64,000 nucleotides of DNA from Lysobacter sp. Root494 (GTDB lineage Bacteria > Pseudomonadota > Gammaproteobacteria > Xanthomonadales > Xanthomonadaceae), in contig NZ_LMFH01000009.1 of assembly GCF_001427225.1 (NCBI RefSeq), forward strand, positions 1-64,000, written 5' to 3'. Each line of letters opens with the position of its first letter. The first letter of the stretch is position 1. Positions 1 to 9,739 of this stretch are shown here, piece by piece. Position numbers and translations under genes: made by a program. The notes under the pieces are model-generated. The model was not told the origin of the DNA and searched no databases. It saw nothing but the letters and a program-made list of their open reading frames with translations.

Positions 1-539
1 AAGTTCTGGCGCAGGATGACGTTCACGACGCCGGCGATGGCATCCGAACCGTAGATCGAGGATGCGCCGTCCTTCAGGACTTCGATGCGCTCCACCGCGG
101 CGGTCGGGATGGTGTTGAGGTCGACCGCGCCGCCCAGGCCGGTGCCACCGATCCAGCGACGGCCGTTGACCAGCACCAGGGTGCGGTTGGAACCGAGGTT
201 GCGCAGGCTGACGCGGGTTTCGCCGTTGCCACCGTTGTTCATGGTGGTGTTGAGGGTCGAGCCGTTGGCGGTGATGTTCTGGATCACGTCGCCGACCGAC
301 GTCAGGCCCTGCGCCTGGATGTCATCGCGGCTCAGCGAGAACACCGGCTGCGAGGTTTCGATGTCGGTGCGCTTGATGCGCGAACCGGTCACCTCGATGC
401 GGTCGAGGGTGGTGGCTTCTTTTTCCTGCGGCGCCGCGGCGTCCTGCGCGAACGCGGGCATCGCCGATGCGAACAGCGTCGAAGCGATGGCGAGCTTGAG
501 TCCGCGCGCGAGCGGATGGTGTTGCGGATGGTGTGTCAT
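1..539 (-). CDS. TonB-dependent receptor, N-terminal part (truncated by window edge)
   Basis: The N-terminal 179 residues of an outer-membrane TonB-dependent receptor are visible; the gene continues beyond base 1. It starts with a signal peptide of about 31 residues ending ...AMPAFA-Q. A TonB-box-like segment (LDRIEVTGSRI) follows, then the start of the plug domain with the typical IQNIT...NLGSNRTLVLVNGRR and VERIEVLKDGASSIYGSDAIAGVVN signatures. These plug motifs are typical of the large Xanthomonadaceae/Caulobacter receptors that import bulky substrates. The ATG at 537-539 begins the hydrophobic leader directly. The substrate cannot be deduced because the barrel lies outside the window. It is divergent from the DUF1223 gene, so the 216-base gap between them should hold both promoters. 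Confidence 0.9.
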   Translation of the reverse strand, partial: MTHHPQHHPLARGLKLAIASTLFASAMPAFAQDAAAPQEKEATTLDRIEVTGSRIKRTDIETSQPVFSLSRDDIQAQGLTSVGDVIQNITANGSTLNTTMNNGGNGETRVSLRNLGSNRTLVLVNGRRWIGGTGLGGAVDLNTIPTAAVERIEVLKDGASSIYGSDAIAGVVNVILRQN

Positions 540-755
540 TCCAAAACTCCAGATCGGATTCCCGCCGGACGGCCGGGTCCGATCAACTTACAAATCGTTA
601 ACACGCACCCCGTGCCGTAAAGACCGCATTCGATGTGCGCGAACGTGGATTTCGCCCGCGTTGGCATCGCGCGTTTGCAGGGAAATGGACTGCGCTTCGC
701 GCACCTGTGCCGATAGCCTTCACTCATCACACGGGACGGATACCTATACAGAGCC

Positions 756-1526
756 ATGCGCTGGCTTCCTGCACTGCTCGGATTTGCTCTCTCGTCGCCC
801 GCGTGGGCCGCACCGGCCTGCACGGCGCGGAGCGGCTCGACGCGGCTTCCGCTGGTGGAGCTGTACACGGCCGAGGGCTGCAACCAGTGCCCGCCCGCGG
901 ATCGCTGGCTTGGCACGCTCGCCAGTGGTTCGAAGGACGTCGCCGCACTCGCGTTCCATGTGGACTACTGGAACGACGACGGCTGGGTCGATCCGTTTTC
1001 CGATGCCGCTTACACACAGCGCCAGGACTACCGCGTGCGACTCGCCCGCAAGAAGGCGCTGGTCACACCGCAGGTCATGGTGGGTGCCAATTCCACCGTC
1101 AACTGGCGCGAACCGGCCACGGTGAACCGCGTCCTCAGGGCTGCGCGCCAGGGGGCGCCCGAAGTGGCTCTCTCATTATCGGGCAACGTCATCGGCGATC
1201 ACGCCGAGCTGCAGTTGTCCGCACGGCCCGGCGTCGAAACTAAGCCCGAAGGCGAAGCCCCGATGCTCTGGCTCGCGCTGTACCAGGAAGGTGCCGACAG
1301 TCGCATCACGGCCGGTGAGAACCGCGGCGTGTCGCTGCACCACACCAATGTCGTGCGCAAGCTGGCCGGGCCCTGGAAGCTTGAAGCAACGGGAACGCAG
1401 GGCACTGTCAGCATTCCGCTAAAGGGCCTGGATCCGACGGGTCTCGGCGTCGTGCTGTTCGCCGAAAGCGGCAGGGACGCGCGGACGCTGCAGAGCGTGG
1501 TGCTGCCCCTGCGCAATTGCCGATAA
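756..1526 (+). CDS. Secreted DUF1223 family thioredoxin-like protein
   Basis: The 256-residue product has a signal peptide (about residues 1-19, ending AWAAP) and then a DUF1223 domain. An early strand-turn motif, LVELYTAEGCNQCPPADRWL, has the CxxC pair at Cys42 and Cys45, in the position of a thioredoxin-fold active site. Further family features are FHVDYWNDDGWVDPF and the PQVMVG segment. DUF1223 proteins are predicted periplasmic oxidoreductase-like proteins with no established substrate. The gene is monocistronic: the next gene on the same strand begins about 110 bases later and encodes a regulator. The family call is firm and the role is unknown. Confidence 0.88.
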   Translation: MRWLPALLGFALSSPAWAAPACTARSGSTRLPLVELYTAEGCNQCPPADRWLGTLASGSKDVAALAFHVDYWNDDGWVDPFSDAAYTQRQDYRVRLARKKALVTPQVMVGANSTVNWREPATVNRVLRAARQGAPEVALSLSGNVIGDHAELQLSARPGVETKPEGEAPMLWLALYQEGADSRITAGENRGVSLHHTNVVRKLAGPWKLEATGTQGTVSIPLKGLDPTGLGVVLFAESGRDARTLQSVVLPLRNCR

Positions 1527-1636
1527 TCGAGCCCGGCTTCGCTGGCGCGATCGCCGCCAGTGGCCCGCCTCCTGGTATCGAAAGTGGACTGCGAATGGTC
1601 TCTTCCTCACGATCCAATGCGAGCAGGAGGAAGTAA

Positions 1637-3130
1637 ATGGACCTGGTTCTCGACGAAGACGGCCCGCTGTACCTGCAATTGGCCCGCGCCCTCAAGGAGG
1701 CGATGGCCACCGGACGGCTGACCAACGGCACGCGGCTGCCTTCCAGCCGTGAGATGGCCTACGACCTCAATCTCTCCCGCACGACGGTAGTCGCCGCGTA
1801 CGAACATCTGCGCGCGGAAGGGTTCATCACCGGCCGCGTCGGCTCCGGCAGCTACGTGACATCGCCCTGGTCGGCGCCGGTACGGCCACCGCCCGCGCGC
1901 CGTGCCGTCGTCGCGCAGTCCGCCTTCAGCCGCCGCGCTCGCGAGTTCTCCACGCTCGGCAACATTCCCGGCCATCGCCCTCCCGGCATGCGCTACGCCT
2001 TCCAGTACGGCATGCCCGTGGTCAACACCGCGCTCACGGCGCAATGGACGCGCGAACTCGCACGCGCGGCGCCCTATGTCCAGCCCAACTATCCACGGAT
2101 CCAGGGCCTGCCCGCGTTGCGCGAAGCCGTATCCCGGCACGTGGGCCGCACCCGCGGCGTCGTGTGCACGCCCGACGACGTGCTCATCGTCGGCGGCACC
2201 CAGCAGGCGTTCTCGCTGATTGCACGTGTATTGCTCGACGAAGGCGACCAAGTCGCGCTGGAAGAGCCGCACTACTTCAGCGCGCGCACGCTGCTGCAGA
2301 TCCATGGTGCGCGCCTGATCGGCATTCCGGTGGACGCTGAAGGCATGCAGGTGGATCGCCTTCCCGATCCCGCGGTGAAACTCACCTGCGTCACGCCCTC
2401 CCACCAGTTTCCGACCGGATCGGTGCTCTCGCACGAACGGCGCCTGGCCTTGCTCGAATACGCGCGGTTGGGTTCGGGATGGATCCTCGAAGACGACTAC
2501 GACGGCGAATTCCGGCACGACCAGCAACCGGTGAAAGCATTGCAGCAACTCGACCGCGACGGCCGGGTGCTCTACGTGGGGAGTTTTTCGAAGACGCTGT
2601 TCCCGGCGCTGCGGCTGGGCTACATCATCATGCCGCCGGGCTTGAAGGACGACCTGCTCGTTGCGAAGTGGAGCGACGATTTCGGCACGCCGTCCATGGA
2701 CCAGGCCGCGCTGGCCGGCTTCATCACCTCCGGCGGCTACGACCGTCACCTGCGCCAGGTCACGCGCAAGCTCGCCGAGCGGCGCAACCTCATGCGTTCG
2801 CTGCTCGAGCAACACTGCGGCGACCGGCTCGAGATCATGGAGTCGCATTCGGGCATGCACCTGGTCGCCTGGGTACACGACATGCCGGCAGCCGAAGGCG
2901 AAGCGCTCATCCATGCGGCACGCGAACGCAAGCTGGCCCTGTATTCGATCGCACCGTGCTACCTGCAGCCGCCGGACCGTACCGGGCTGATCATGGGTTT
3001 CAGTGCGATGTCGCCCAGCGAACTGCGGGACGCGGTGCCGCTGTTCGCGAAATGCCTGGCGCTGTTTCCGCGGCGTGCGGCGGGCGATCGTTCGCGACCG
3101 GCGCTGTATCTGGCCAGCAGCTCGGGCTGA
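1637..3130 (+). CDS. MocR-type (GntR/aminotransferase) transcriptional regulator
   Basis: The 497-residue protein fuses an N-terminal GntR winged helix (about residues 10-75; LYLQLARALKEAMATGRLTNGTRLPSSREMA) to a fold-type I aminotransferase domain (about 110-480). The PLP-binding lysine is Lys319 in SFSKTLFPALRLG, and EDDYDGEFR is present upstream. MocR/PdxR proteins use PLP or an aldimine as ligand and regulate vitamin B6, GABA or amino-acid genes. The target here is not evident: neighbours are DUF1223 and the arsenic operon, and pdxJ is 14 kb away. An AGGAGGAA ribosome site at 1624-1631 supports the ATG at 1637. Confidence 0.93.
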   Translation: MDLVLDEDGPLYLQLARALKEAMATGRLTNGTRLPSSREMAYDLNLSRTTVVAAYEHLRAEGFITGRVGSGSYVTSPWSAPVRPPPARRAVVAQSAFSRRAREFSTLGNIPGHRPPGMRYAFQYGMPVVNTALTAQWTRELARAAPYVQPNYPRIQGLPALREAVSRHVGRTRGVVCTPDDVLIVGGTQQAFSLIARVLLDEGDQVALEEPHYFSARTLLQIHGARLIGIPVDAEGMQVDRLPDPAVKLTCVTPSHQFPTGSVLSHERRLALLEYARLGSGWILEDDYDGEFRHDQQPVKALQQLDRDGRVLYVGSFSKTLFPALRLGYIIMPPGLKDDLLVAKWSDDFGTPSMDQAALAGFITSGGYDRHLRQVTRKLAERRNLMRSLLEQHCGDRLEIMESHSGMHLVAWVHDMPAAEGEALIHAARERKLALYSIAPCYLQPPDRTGLIMGFSAMSPSELRDAVPLFAKCLALFPRRAAGDRSRPALYLASSSG

Positions 3131-3151
3131 GAAGCCAAGACCCAACACCTC

Positions 3152-3186
3152 TTGACGTACGCCGTTAATTCCATAAAACTGGAATT
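3152..3186 (+). promoter_or_regulatory. arsR promoter with overlapping operator palindrome
   Basis: TTGACG (3152-3157) and TAAAAC (3174-3179) lie 16 bases apart, giving a plausible sigma-70 promoter. A perfect inverted repeat AATTCCA-N6-TGGAATT (3167-3173 / 3180-3186) covers the -10 element and ends at the base before the arsR ATG (3187). Transcription would begin within a base or two of the start codon, so the message may be leaderless; no convincing Shine-Dalgarno sequence is seen. Overlap of operator and -10 fits derepression by an ArsR-family repressor. Confidence 0.72.
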
Positions 3187-3543
3187 ATGGAAACGAGCAA
3201 CGCCCTCGCCGCACTCTCGGCCCTCAGCCACGAATCCCGCCTCGCTGCCTTTCGCCAGCTGGTCCAGGCTGGGCCGGACGGCCTGTCGGTCGGCGAACTG
3301 CGCGAGCGGCTGGAGCTGCCGCCCGCGACGCTGACCGCGCACCTCAACATCCTGCGCGGCGCCGGCCTGGTGACCGACCAGCGCGAGGGCCGGGTGATCC
3401 GCGTCCGCGCCCACTACGGGCAGATGAACGACCTGCTCGCCTACCTGACCGAAAACTGCTGCGGCGGCGCGTCGAACTGCGCTCCCGCGTCCACCTGCAC
3501 ACCCGCGGCCGCGCGGGCACGTACCGAAGGAGCCACGCCATGA
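3187..3543 (+). CDS. arsR: ArsR-family arsenite-responsive repressor
   Basis: The product is a 118-residue winged-helix ArsR/SmtB protein, with the helix-turn-helix around residues 33-58 (LSVGELRERLELPPATLTAHL). It lacks the classical ELCVCD metal site in the DNA-binding helix. Instead it has a C-terminal cysteine cluster: Cys91, Cys92, Cys98 and Cys104. The CC-N5-C spacing matches the C-terminal As(III) site described for the Acidithiobacillus ferrooxidans type of ArsR. It is the first gene of arsR-arsI-arsC-aqpS, and its stop codon overlaps the arsI start. It probably binds the palindrome touching its start codon and releases it on arsenite or methylarsenite binding. Confidence 0.92.
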   Translation: METSNALAALSALSHESRLAAFRQLVQAGPDGLSVGELRERLELPPATLTAHLNILRGAGLVTDQREGRVIRVRAHYGQMNDLLAYLTENCCGGASNCAPASTCTPAAARARTEGATP

Positions 3544-4031
3544 GCCACCGCTTCCACCTGCACCTCAACGTCGCCGACCTCGCCGCGAGCGTCCGCTTCT
3601 ACTCGCAGCTGTTCGCCGCCGAGCCCACGGTGCTCAAGGGCGACTACGCGAAGTGGATGCTCGAGGATCCGCGCATCAACTTCGCGATCTCCAACACCGG
3701 GCGCGCGCCGGGCATCGACCACCTGGGCCTGCAGGTCGACGACGAAGCGGGCCTGGCCGAACTCGGTCGCCGCCTCGACGCCGCCGGCGCCGCGGTGGTG
3801 CCCGAAGACGCGGCGATCTGCTGCTACGCGCACTCCGACAAGCTGTGGACCGAAGACCCGCAGGGCACGCGCTGGGAAACCTTCCATACCCACGGTGAAG
3901 CCACGACCTACTACGCCGCCGACGCGGCCTGCTCTACCGACGTCGCCGCGTGCACGCCGAACGTGCGCGAGATGAAGCCGAAGGTCGACAAGGGCGCGGC
4001 GTGCTGCGCGCCGCAGTCGGCCTGCTGCTGA
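3540..4031 (+). CDS. arsI: ArsI/CadI-type vicinal oxygen chelate dioxygenase (organoarsenical C-As lyase)
   Basis: A 163-residue VOC/glyoxalase-fold protein. Known ArsI enzymes cleave the carbon-arsenic bond of trivalent methyl- or aryl-arsenicals using Fe(II) and oxygen. Visible support: two beta-alpha-beta-beta-beta halves, the metal-site candidates His61 (IDHLGLQVDD) and Glu113 (TRWETF), and the vicinal Cys94-Cys95 in the CCYAxSDKxWxxDPxG motif that binds the arsenic substrate. The C-terminal 35 residues hold further cysteines, ending CCAPQSACC, which could bind extra metalloid. The start overlaps the end of arsR by four bases. CadI (cadmium-induced protein) is the closest alternative name; operon context favours ArsI. 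Confidence 0.88.
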   Translation: MSHRFHLHLNVADLAASVRFYSQLFAAEPTVLKGDYAKWMLEDPRINFAISNTGRAPGIDHLGLQVDDEAGLAELGRRLDAAGAAVVPEDAAICCYAHSDKLWTEDPQGTRWETFHTHGEATTYYAADAACSTDVAACTPNVREMKPKVDKGAACCAPQSACC

Positions 4032-4058
4032 TTGCCCTTGCGAACCGGACCTGACTCC

Positions 4059-4451
4059 ATGACGGCAAAGAAACGCGTCCTCTTCGTCTGCGTCGAGAAC
4101 TCCAACCGCAGCCAGATGGCGGAAGCCTTCGCGCATATCCACGGCGGCGACGCCGTGGAAGCCTTCAGCGCCGGCTCGAAGCCGTCCGGCGTGCTCAATC
4201 CGAAGGCGATCCGCTTCATGGGCGAGCTCGGCTACGACCTCACCGCGCATGCGTCGAAGTCGCTGGACGAGATCGGCGGCGAATTCGACGCGGTAGTCAC
4301 CATGGGTTGCGGCGACGACTGCCCGTGGATGCCGGCGAAGCAGCGCGAGGATTGGGCCCTGCCCGATCCCAGGCACATGGACGACGACGCCTACCGCGCG
4401 GTACGCGACGAGATTTCCGCGCGCGTCAAAGCACTGCTGGCGAGCCTGTGA
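4059..4451 (+). CDS. arsC: Arsenate reductase, low-molecular-weight phosphatase type
   Basis: A 130-residue cytoplasmic enzyme that reduces arsenate to arsenite. The P-loop CVENSNR (Cys11 to Arg17, CX5R) forms the catalytic loop shared with low-molecular-weight tyrosine phosphatases. Cys84 and Cys88 in TMGCGDDCPW are the resolving cysteines expected of the thioredoxin-coupled class. Asp103 in WALPDPR is the general acid. The ATG at 4059 is preferred over an in-frame TTG at 4032 because the protein then begins directly at the first beta strand (KKRVLFVC). Its stop codon shares one base with the aqpS start (TGATG), indicating translational coupling. The product arsenite would leave through the next gene's channel. 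Confidence 0.94.
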   Translation: MTAKKRVLFVCVENSNRSQMAEAFAHIHGGDAVEAFSAGSKPSGVLNPKAIRFMGELGYDLTAHASKSLDEIGGEFDAVVTMGCGDDCPWMPAKQREDWALPDPRHMDDDAYRAVRDEISARVKALLASL

Positions 4452-5131
4452 TGCCGCTGTCGCGCCGGCTCATCGCCGAGTTCGTCGGCACCGCCCTGCT
4501 GCTCGCCTGCGTGGTGGGTTCGGGAATCATGGGCGTCGCGCTGTCGGGCGGAAACGACGGTGTCGCGCTGCTCGCCAACGCGGCGGCGACCGCGGGTGCG
4601 CTGTACATGCTGATCACCGTGTTCGGACCGGTGTCGGGCGCGCACTTCAATCCGGCGGTCACACTGGTGATGCGGCTGCGCGGCGAGCTGCGCACCGACG
4701 AAGCCATCGTCTACATCGCCGCGCAGGTCGCCGCCGCGATCGTTGGCGTGCTGCTCGCGCATGCGATGTTCGACCTGCCGCTGCTGCAACCTGGCACGCG
4801 GATGCGCACCGGCGCGGCGCAGTGGCTGAGCGAAGGCGTGGCGACGTTCGGGCTGCTGCTCACGATCCTGCTAGGCGCGCGGCATCGCGCGACGGCGATT
4901 CCCGCATTGGTGGCGAGCTACATCTTCGCCGCGTACTGGTTCACCGCGAGCACGTCGTTCGCGAATCCGGCGGTGACGCTGGCGCGGTCGCTGACGCAGA
5001 CGTTCGCAGGCATTCGTCCGGCCGATGTGCTCGCATTCGTTGCCTCGCAGCTTGCCGGTGCGTTGCTTGCGCTGGCGTTCGCGACCTGGTTGCTTCGCGA
5101 TTCGAAAACGGTGCAAAGCGAAGGCACGTGA
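4451..5131 (+). CDS. aqpS: MIP-family channel of the AqpS type (arsenite efflux aquaglyceroporin)
   Basis: A 226-residue inner-membrane MIP-family protein with six predicted transmembrane helices and the two half-helix NPA motifs, at residues 67-69 (HFNPAVT) and 172-174 (FANPAVTLARS). In Sinorhizobium meliloti, AqpS encoded in an ars operon conducts arsenite out of the cell down its gradient. Position as the last gene of arsR-arsI-arsC-aqpS and the absence of arsB/acr3 support the same role here: ArsC makes arsenite internally and AqpS lets it leak out. A general aquaporin Z is the alternative on sequence alone. The start codon overlaps the arsC stop. Confidence 0.88.
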   Translation: MPLSRRLIAEFVGTALLLACVVGSGIMGVALSGGNDGVALLANAAATAGALYMLITVFGPVSGAHFNPAVTLVMRLRGELRTDEAIVYIAAQVAAAIVGVLLAHAMFDLPLLQPGTRMRTGAAQWLSEGVATFGLLLTILLGARHRATAIPALVASYIFAAYWFTASTSFANPAVTLARSLTQTFAGIRPADVLAFVASQLAGALLALAFATWLLRDSKTVQSEGT

Positions 5132-5146
5132 CCAGGCCCGCGGGGA

Positions 5147-5977
5147 TCAGTCGCGCAATGCGGCGGCGTGGTGGGCGACGTGTTCGCCGATGAAGCTGGC
5201 GATGAAGTAATAGCTGTGGTCGTAGCCCGGTTGCAGGCGCAGCTCGAGCGGATGGCCGGCGGCGGCGCAGGCATCGCGGAGGCGTTCGGGTTGCAGTTGC
5301 GCCGCGAGGAATTCGTCTTCGCTGCCCTGGTCGACGAGTAGCGGCAGTCGCTCGCTTGCGTTCGCGATCAGGGCGCACGCGTCCCACGCCTTCCATGCTG
5401 CGCGATCCTCGCCGAGGTACGCGCCGAACGCCTTTTCGCCCCACGGCACCTGCGACGGCGCCACGATCGGTGAGAAGGCGGAGACGCTTCGATAACGGCC
5501 CGGATTGCGCAGCGCCAGTACCAGCGCGCCGTGGCCGCCCATCGAGTGGCCGCTGATCGCGCGGGCACCGGTGGCAGGGAAATTCGCTTGGACCAGCGCA
5601 GGCAGTTCTTCGACGACATGGTCGTGCATGCGGTAGTGCGCCGACCATGGCGCCTGCGTCGCGTTGAGATAGAAGCCCGCGCCCTGGCCGAGGTCGTAGC
5701 CTTCGGCATCCGCGACATCCGCGCCGCGCGGGCTCGTATCCGGCGCGACGAGGATGACGCCGTGCTCGGCCGCGTAACGCTGCGCGCCGGCCTTGGTGAT
5801 GAAGTTCTGTTCGGTGCAGGTCAGGCCCGACAGCCAGTACAGCACCGGGCAGGATTTCTGTTCAACCTGCGGCGGTAGGTAGATGCCGAAGCGCATCTCG
5901 CAGTCGAGCACCTGCGAGCGGTGGCGCCAGACTTCCTGGCGGCCGCCAGAACACGCGTGGGATTCAATCCTTTCCAT
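5147..5977 (-). CDS. fghA: S-formylglutathione hydrolase
   Basis: A 276-residue esterase-D family alpha/beta hydrolase that splits S-formylglutathione to formate and glutathione, the second step of glutathione-dependent formaldehyde oxidation. Catalytic residues visible are Ser145 in GHSMGGHGA, Asp221 in DQGSEDEF and His254 in GYDHSYYF; the conserved [11 protein letters not shown] segment is also present. Length matches the family. The ATG at 5975-5977 was chosen; the open frame continues upstream but only through a repeat-derived segment. It lies downstream of adhC on the same strand, separated by about 200 bases with a REP-like pair, so it may be a separate or partly coupled transcript. Confidence 0.95.
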   Translation of the reverse strand: MERIESHACSGGRQEVWRHRSQVLDCEMRFGIYLPPQVEQKSCPVLYWLSGLTCTEQNFITKAGAQRYAAEHGVILVAPDTSPRGADVADAEGYDLGQGAGFYLNATQAPWSAHYRMHDHVVEELPALVQANFPATGARAISGHSMGGHGALVLALRNPGRYRSVSAFSPIVAPSQVPWGEKAFGAYLGEDRAAWKAWDACALIANASERLPLLVDQGSEDEFLAAQLQPERLRDACAAAGHPLELRLQPGYDHSYYFIASFIGEHVAHHAAALRD

Positions 5978-6177
5978 CAATTCACTCCGACCTCGCGGAA
6001 GCTGACTCGTCATTCCCGCGAAGAGCTTCACCACAGCCGAAGGCTGCTCGAGCGGGAAACCAGTGTCGTCTGTTTCACCTTGTACCGACAAAAGTCGCTG
6101 GGTCCCCGCCTTCGCGGGGATGACGGCCGTGGTGATCTGGTTGATCGCGACGCAGCCCAGCAATGGCGATGCGCAAG
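5978..6177. repeat. Intergenic gap with REP-like inverted pair
   Basis: The gap between adhC and fghA carries one member of a dispersed repeat family as an inverted pair. The left copy begins CGTCATTCCCGCGAAG (6008-6023) and the right copy ends CTTCGCGGGGATGACGG (6110-6126). About 80 bases of unrelated sequence lie between them. The pair could fold into a long hairpin in the adhC-fghA transcript. No gene is seen here. Confidence 0.7.
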
Positions 6178-7377
<1,200 letters not shown>

Positions 7378-8070
7378 TCACGAATTCGCCGACGCACCCA
7401 CCGAACGCAGATAAGCATCGAGATTGCGCTGCGGATTCTCCGCGAATACCTCGCCGGTCAGTGCGAAGGCGGCGATGCGATCCGGGCGGAAGCTGCGGAA
7501 ATCGCCGCGCAGCCGGCACCACGCACCCATCGTCCAGCTGCCGCCCCAGAACGCCAGCGCCAGCGGCTCGACGTCGCGCACGCTGACTTCGCCATTGCCG
7601 TCGCGGTAATCCAGACGCAGCACTTGCGCGTTTTCGATCGCGGCATGCAGCGCGTCGATCAGGCCGGTGGCTTCGATGCGGTTGCTCAGCTGCGGCGCGA
7701 AGATGCGCGTGCGGCGGCTGCGGTTGCGCAGTTCGTCGGGCAGCACCGCCTCGATCTTGAGCAATGCGGCCGTGGCGCCGCGGCCGAGGCGCTCGCCGCC
7801 GAAGGCACGGACGAAGCGCGTGCCGACGACCAGGGCCTCGAGTTCTTCGACAGTGAACATCAGCGGCGGAATGTCCGCGCCCTTGCGCAGCATGTAGCCG
7901 ACGCCGGCTTCGCCTTCGATCGGCACGCCCGACAGCTGCAGGTCGGCGACATCACGGTAGACCGTGCGCAGCGAAACCTGCAGGGTGGTCGCCAGCTGCT
8001 GCGCGGTGATCGCGGAACGGCGGCCACGCAGGGCGTGGATGAGCAGGAACAATCGGTCGGCGCGGCGCAT
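7378..8070 (-). CDS. YafY-type HTH/WYL-domain transcriptional regulator
   Basis: A 230-residue regulator with an N-terminal HTH_11 winged helix (residues 1-60: RADRLFLLIHALRGRRSAITAQQLATTLQVSLRTVYRDVADLQ) and a WYL ligand-binding domain (about 135-210). WYL domains sense nucleic-acid or small-molecule ligands. It is 90 bases upstream of adhC on the same strand, so it could control adhC/fghA or be co-transcribed with them; this is context only. No operator could be identified with confidence. Confidence 0.9.
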   Translation of the reverse strand: MRRADRLFLLIHALRGRRSAITAQQLATTLQVSLRTVYRDVADLQLSGVPIEGEAGVGYMLRKGADIPPLMFTVEELEALVVGTRFVRAFGGERLGRGATAALLKIEAVLPDELRNRSRRTRIFAPQLSNRIEATGLIDALHAAIENAQVLRLDYRDGNGEVSVRDVEPLALAFWGGSWTMGAWCRLRGDFRSFRPDRIAAFALTGEVFAENPQRNLDAYLRSVGASANS

Positions 8071-8126
8071 GCGGCATGATCGGGTGACCCCTTCGGATGT
8101 TCAACATCCGGGTGCTGCCCTTGAAA

Positions 8127-8155
8127 CCGTCATTCCCGCGAAAGCGGGAATGACG
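8127..8155. repeat. Single REP-like palindrome
   Basis: A compact member of the CGTCATTCCCGC repeat family: perfect 12-base arms at 8128-8139 and 8144-8155 around a GAAA loop. It lies between the ends of two minus-strand genes (upstream of the WYL regulator, downstream of the NIPSNAP gene) and could act as a transcript-end hairpin. Confidence 0.75.
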
Positions 8156-8201
8156 AACAGAGCGGACTTCGCGGTTCCATGCTGATCGCAACTCGACCGC
8201 T

Positions 8202-9422
8202 TCACCGCAATTCCGATCTCGCGGTTGGTGTGAGGCGAAGCAGCTCCGGTGGCTGCGTGAGTTCCTCCAGCATCGCGGCGGCGATCGTTTCCTGCCACGC
8301 CGCGTCCGCGCGCAAGGCAGTCAGGTGCGCGTCGAGTGCAGCAACATCGGTGAAACGCGCAAGCCACACGAACACGCGTTCGCCTTCGCGCACCGGCAGG
8401 CGCGGGAACGTGTTTTCGCTTGCATCGGTGACGTACTGCGCGAGCAGCTCGGCGCCGTGCTGGCGCAACAACGGAGCCAGCTGCTGTTCGAAGCGCGTGC
8501 CGAAGTTCCGTTCCGCGGGTTCGGTCAGTCCACAGATGCCGAGGCAGAGCGCACCGGACGCAACCGGTTCGCCGACGGCCGGTCGCGATACAGGAACCGC
8601 AGACGATTCCGCCTCCGCATGCGGCTTCAACAGCAACACGTTGTCGCTGTCGATCATCGTCGCGTTCGCGGTTTCGCGATGCTTCTGCCATACCGGACCG
8701 AAGTAGAACGCCTGCAGCGCTTCGCGTCGCGCGTCCATCGACGGGAACCCGCGTAGCCACACGAAGCGGTCCGGCGCATCGAGGTCGCGGAAATGGCCGA
8801 TCACGTGCATGCCCACGGCTTCCTGCGGTTCGATGAATTCGCGCTCGAACAACTCGACCAACGCGTCGCGCTGTCCGGGGTGCAGCGTGTACTGGCGCAG
8901 TTCAAGCACGTGGTCTTCCTGCACCAGCCGGCCCTGCGCATCGAGGCGGCGGAACCACATGTGCCAGTTGGTTTCCCAGCTCGCGCCATCATCTTCGGAG
9001 AAGGCCTGCTGCCAGTGCGCGCTGTTCGCGCTGGAATGGCTCCAGAGGAACCGCACGCGCACCGGCCGGCCGTCGTGCAGGTCCTCGCCATGGAACGTGC
9101 CCACGCCGTCTTCGAAGATGCCACTCACCGGCGGATCGAGCACGCCGCTGCGATCGCTCGACCAGTGGATGCGCCATTGCCGCGCGGCGAGGTCGTACAG
9201 GCGTAGCGCGAGGCCTTCGTAGCCGCCGTTCCATGCCGTGTGGAATTCCTCGAGATTGCCAATCCCGCCGAGCAGCGGCCGGCACTCGTCGGTCGCATTG
9301 AAGACTTCCCAATCCTGGCTGCCCGCAAGCCGCTCGCGCAGGCGTTCGTTCTGCACCTGCCAGCGACCGTGGATGAAGTCGAAGTCGTGGCGTCCGTCGT
9401 CGTGATGATCGTGGTCGTGCAT
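8202..9422 (-). CDS. NIPSNAP-domain protein with N-terminal DUF1579-like domain
   Basis: A 406-residue cytoplasmic protein with no signal peptide. Residues about 12-165 resemble the lipocalin-like DUF1579 family (HDFDFIHGRWQVQNERL...). Two NIPSNAP repeats (alpha-beta dimeric ferredoxin folds) follow, at about 170-270 (VLELRQYTLHPGQRDALVELFER) and 300-400. NIPSNAP proteins have no settled bacterial function; related folds act as small-molecule monooxygenases or binding proteins. The inner ATG at 9420-9422 is preferred over one four codons upstream because GGAG is correctly spaced before it and overlaps the upstream ATG. The N-terminus is histidine-rich (MHDHDHHDDGRH), possibly metal-binding. 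Confidence 0.82.
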   Translation of the reverse strand: MHDHDHHDDGRHDFDFIHGRWQVQNERLRERLAGSQDWEVFNATDECRPLLGGIGNLEEFHTAWNGGYEGLALRLYDLAARQWRIHWSSDRSGVLDPPVSGIFEDGVGTFHGEDLHDGRPVRVRFLWSHSSANSAHWQQAFSEDDGASWETNWHMWFRRLDAQGRLVQEDHVLELRQYTLHPGQRDALVELFEREFIEPQEAVGMHVIGHFRDLDAPDRFVWLRGFPSMDARREALQAFYFGPVWQKHRETANATMIDSDNVLLLKPHAEAESSAVPVSRPAVGEPVASGALCLGICGLTEPAERNFGTRFEQQLAPLLRQHGAELLAQYVTDASENTFPRLPVREGERVFVWLARFTDVAALDAHLTALRADAAWQETIAAAMLEELTQPPELLRLTPTARSELR

Positions 9423-9739
9423 GAAAGGCTCCATCGGATGGGGCGAGCAGGCGTGAGGCGGGGCTGGCCATGCCGGAGGGCCGGATCGCGCGTCATGGAT
9501 TCGCGGCGGGCCCGGCCTCCGCGACGATGTTCGTACGGGTCCGACCTCACGACGCCAGCCTGCGCCGGAGCTGCTGCCAACCTGATGTCAGGAGCCTGAA
9601 CGCGTTGCCCCAGCTGGTTTTCACCGGCCGCTGACCGCCGGCTGTGCACGCTGGCGCTGTCCGCAACCAGCCCCCGGCTGCGTAAAACGGGTTGGCAGGC
9701 ATCTCAGTTCCTGCGACAGCCCCCTTCGAGACTGCACGC
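9423..9739. other. Gene-free gap
   Basis: This gap lies between the divergent NIPSNAP gene and the small hypothetical gene at 9740. It has no good open frame and no recognised riboswitch or repeat. It should contain two divergent promoters, but no clear -35/-10 pair was found in this GC-rich DNA. Confidence 0.5.

Noticed and set aside
7378-8070. WYL regulator as a CRISPR or defence regulator
   Set aside because: There is no cas gene, CRISPR repeat or defence gene near it; context is formaldehyde metabolism.
9423-9739. Riboswitch upstream of the small gene at 9740
   Set aside because: Some GC-rich stems can be drawn, but no conserved riboswitch core sequence is recognisable.
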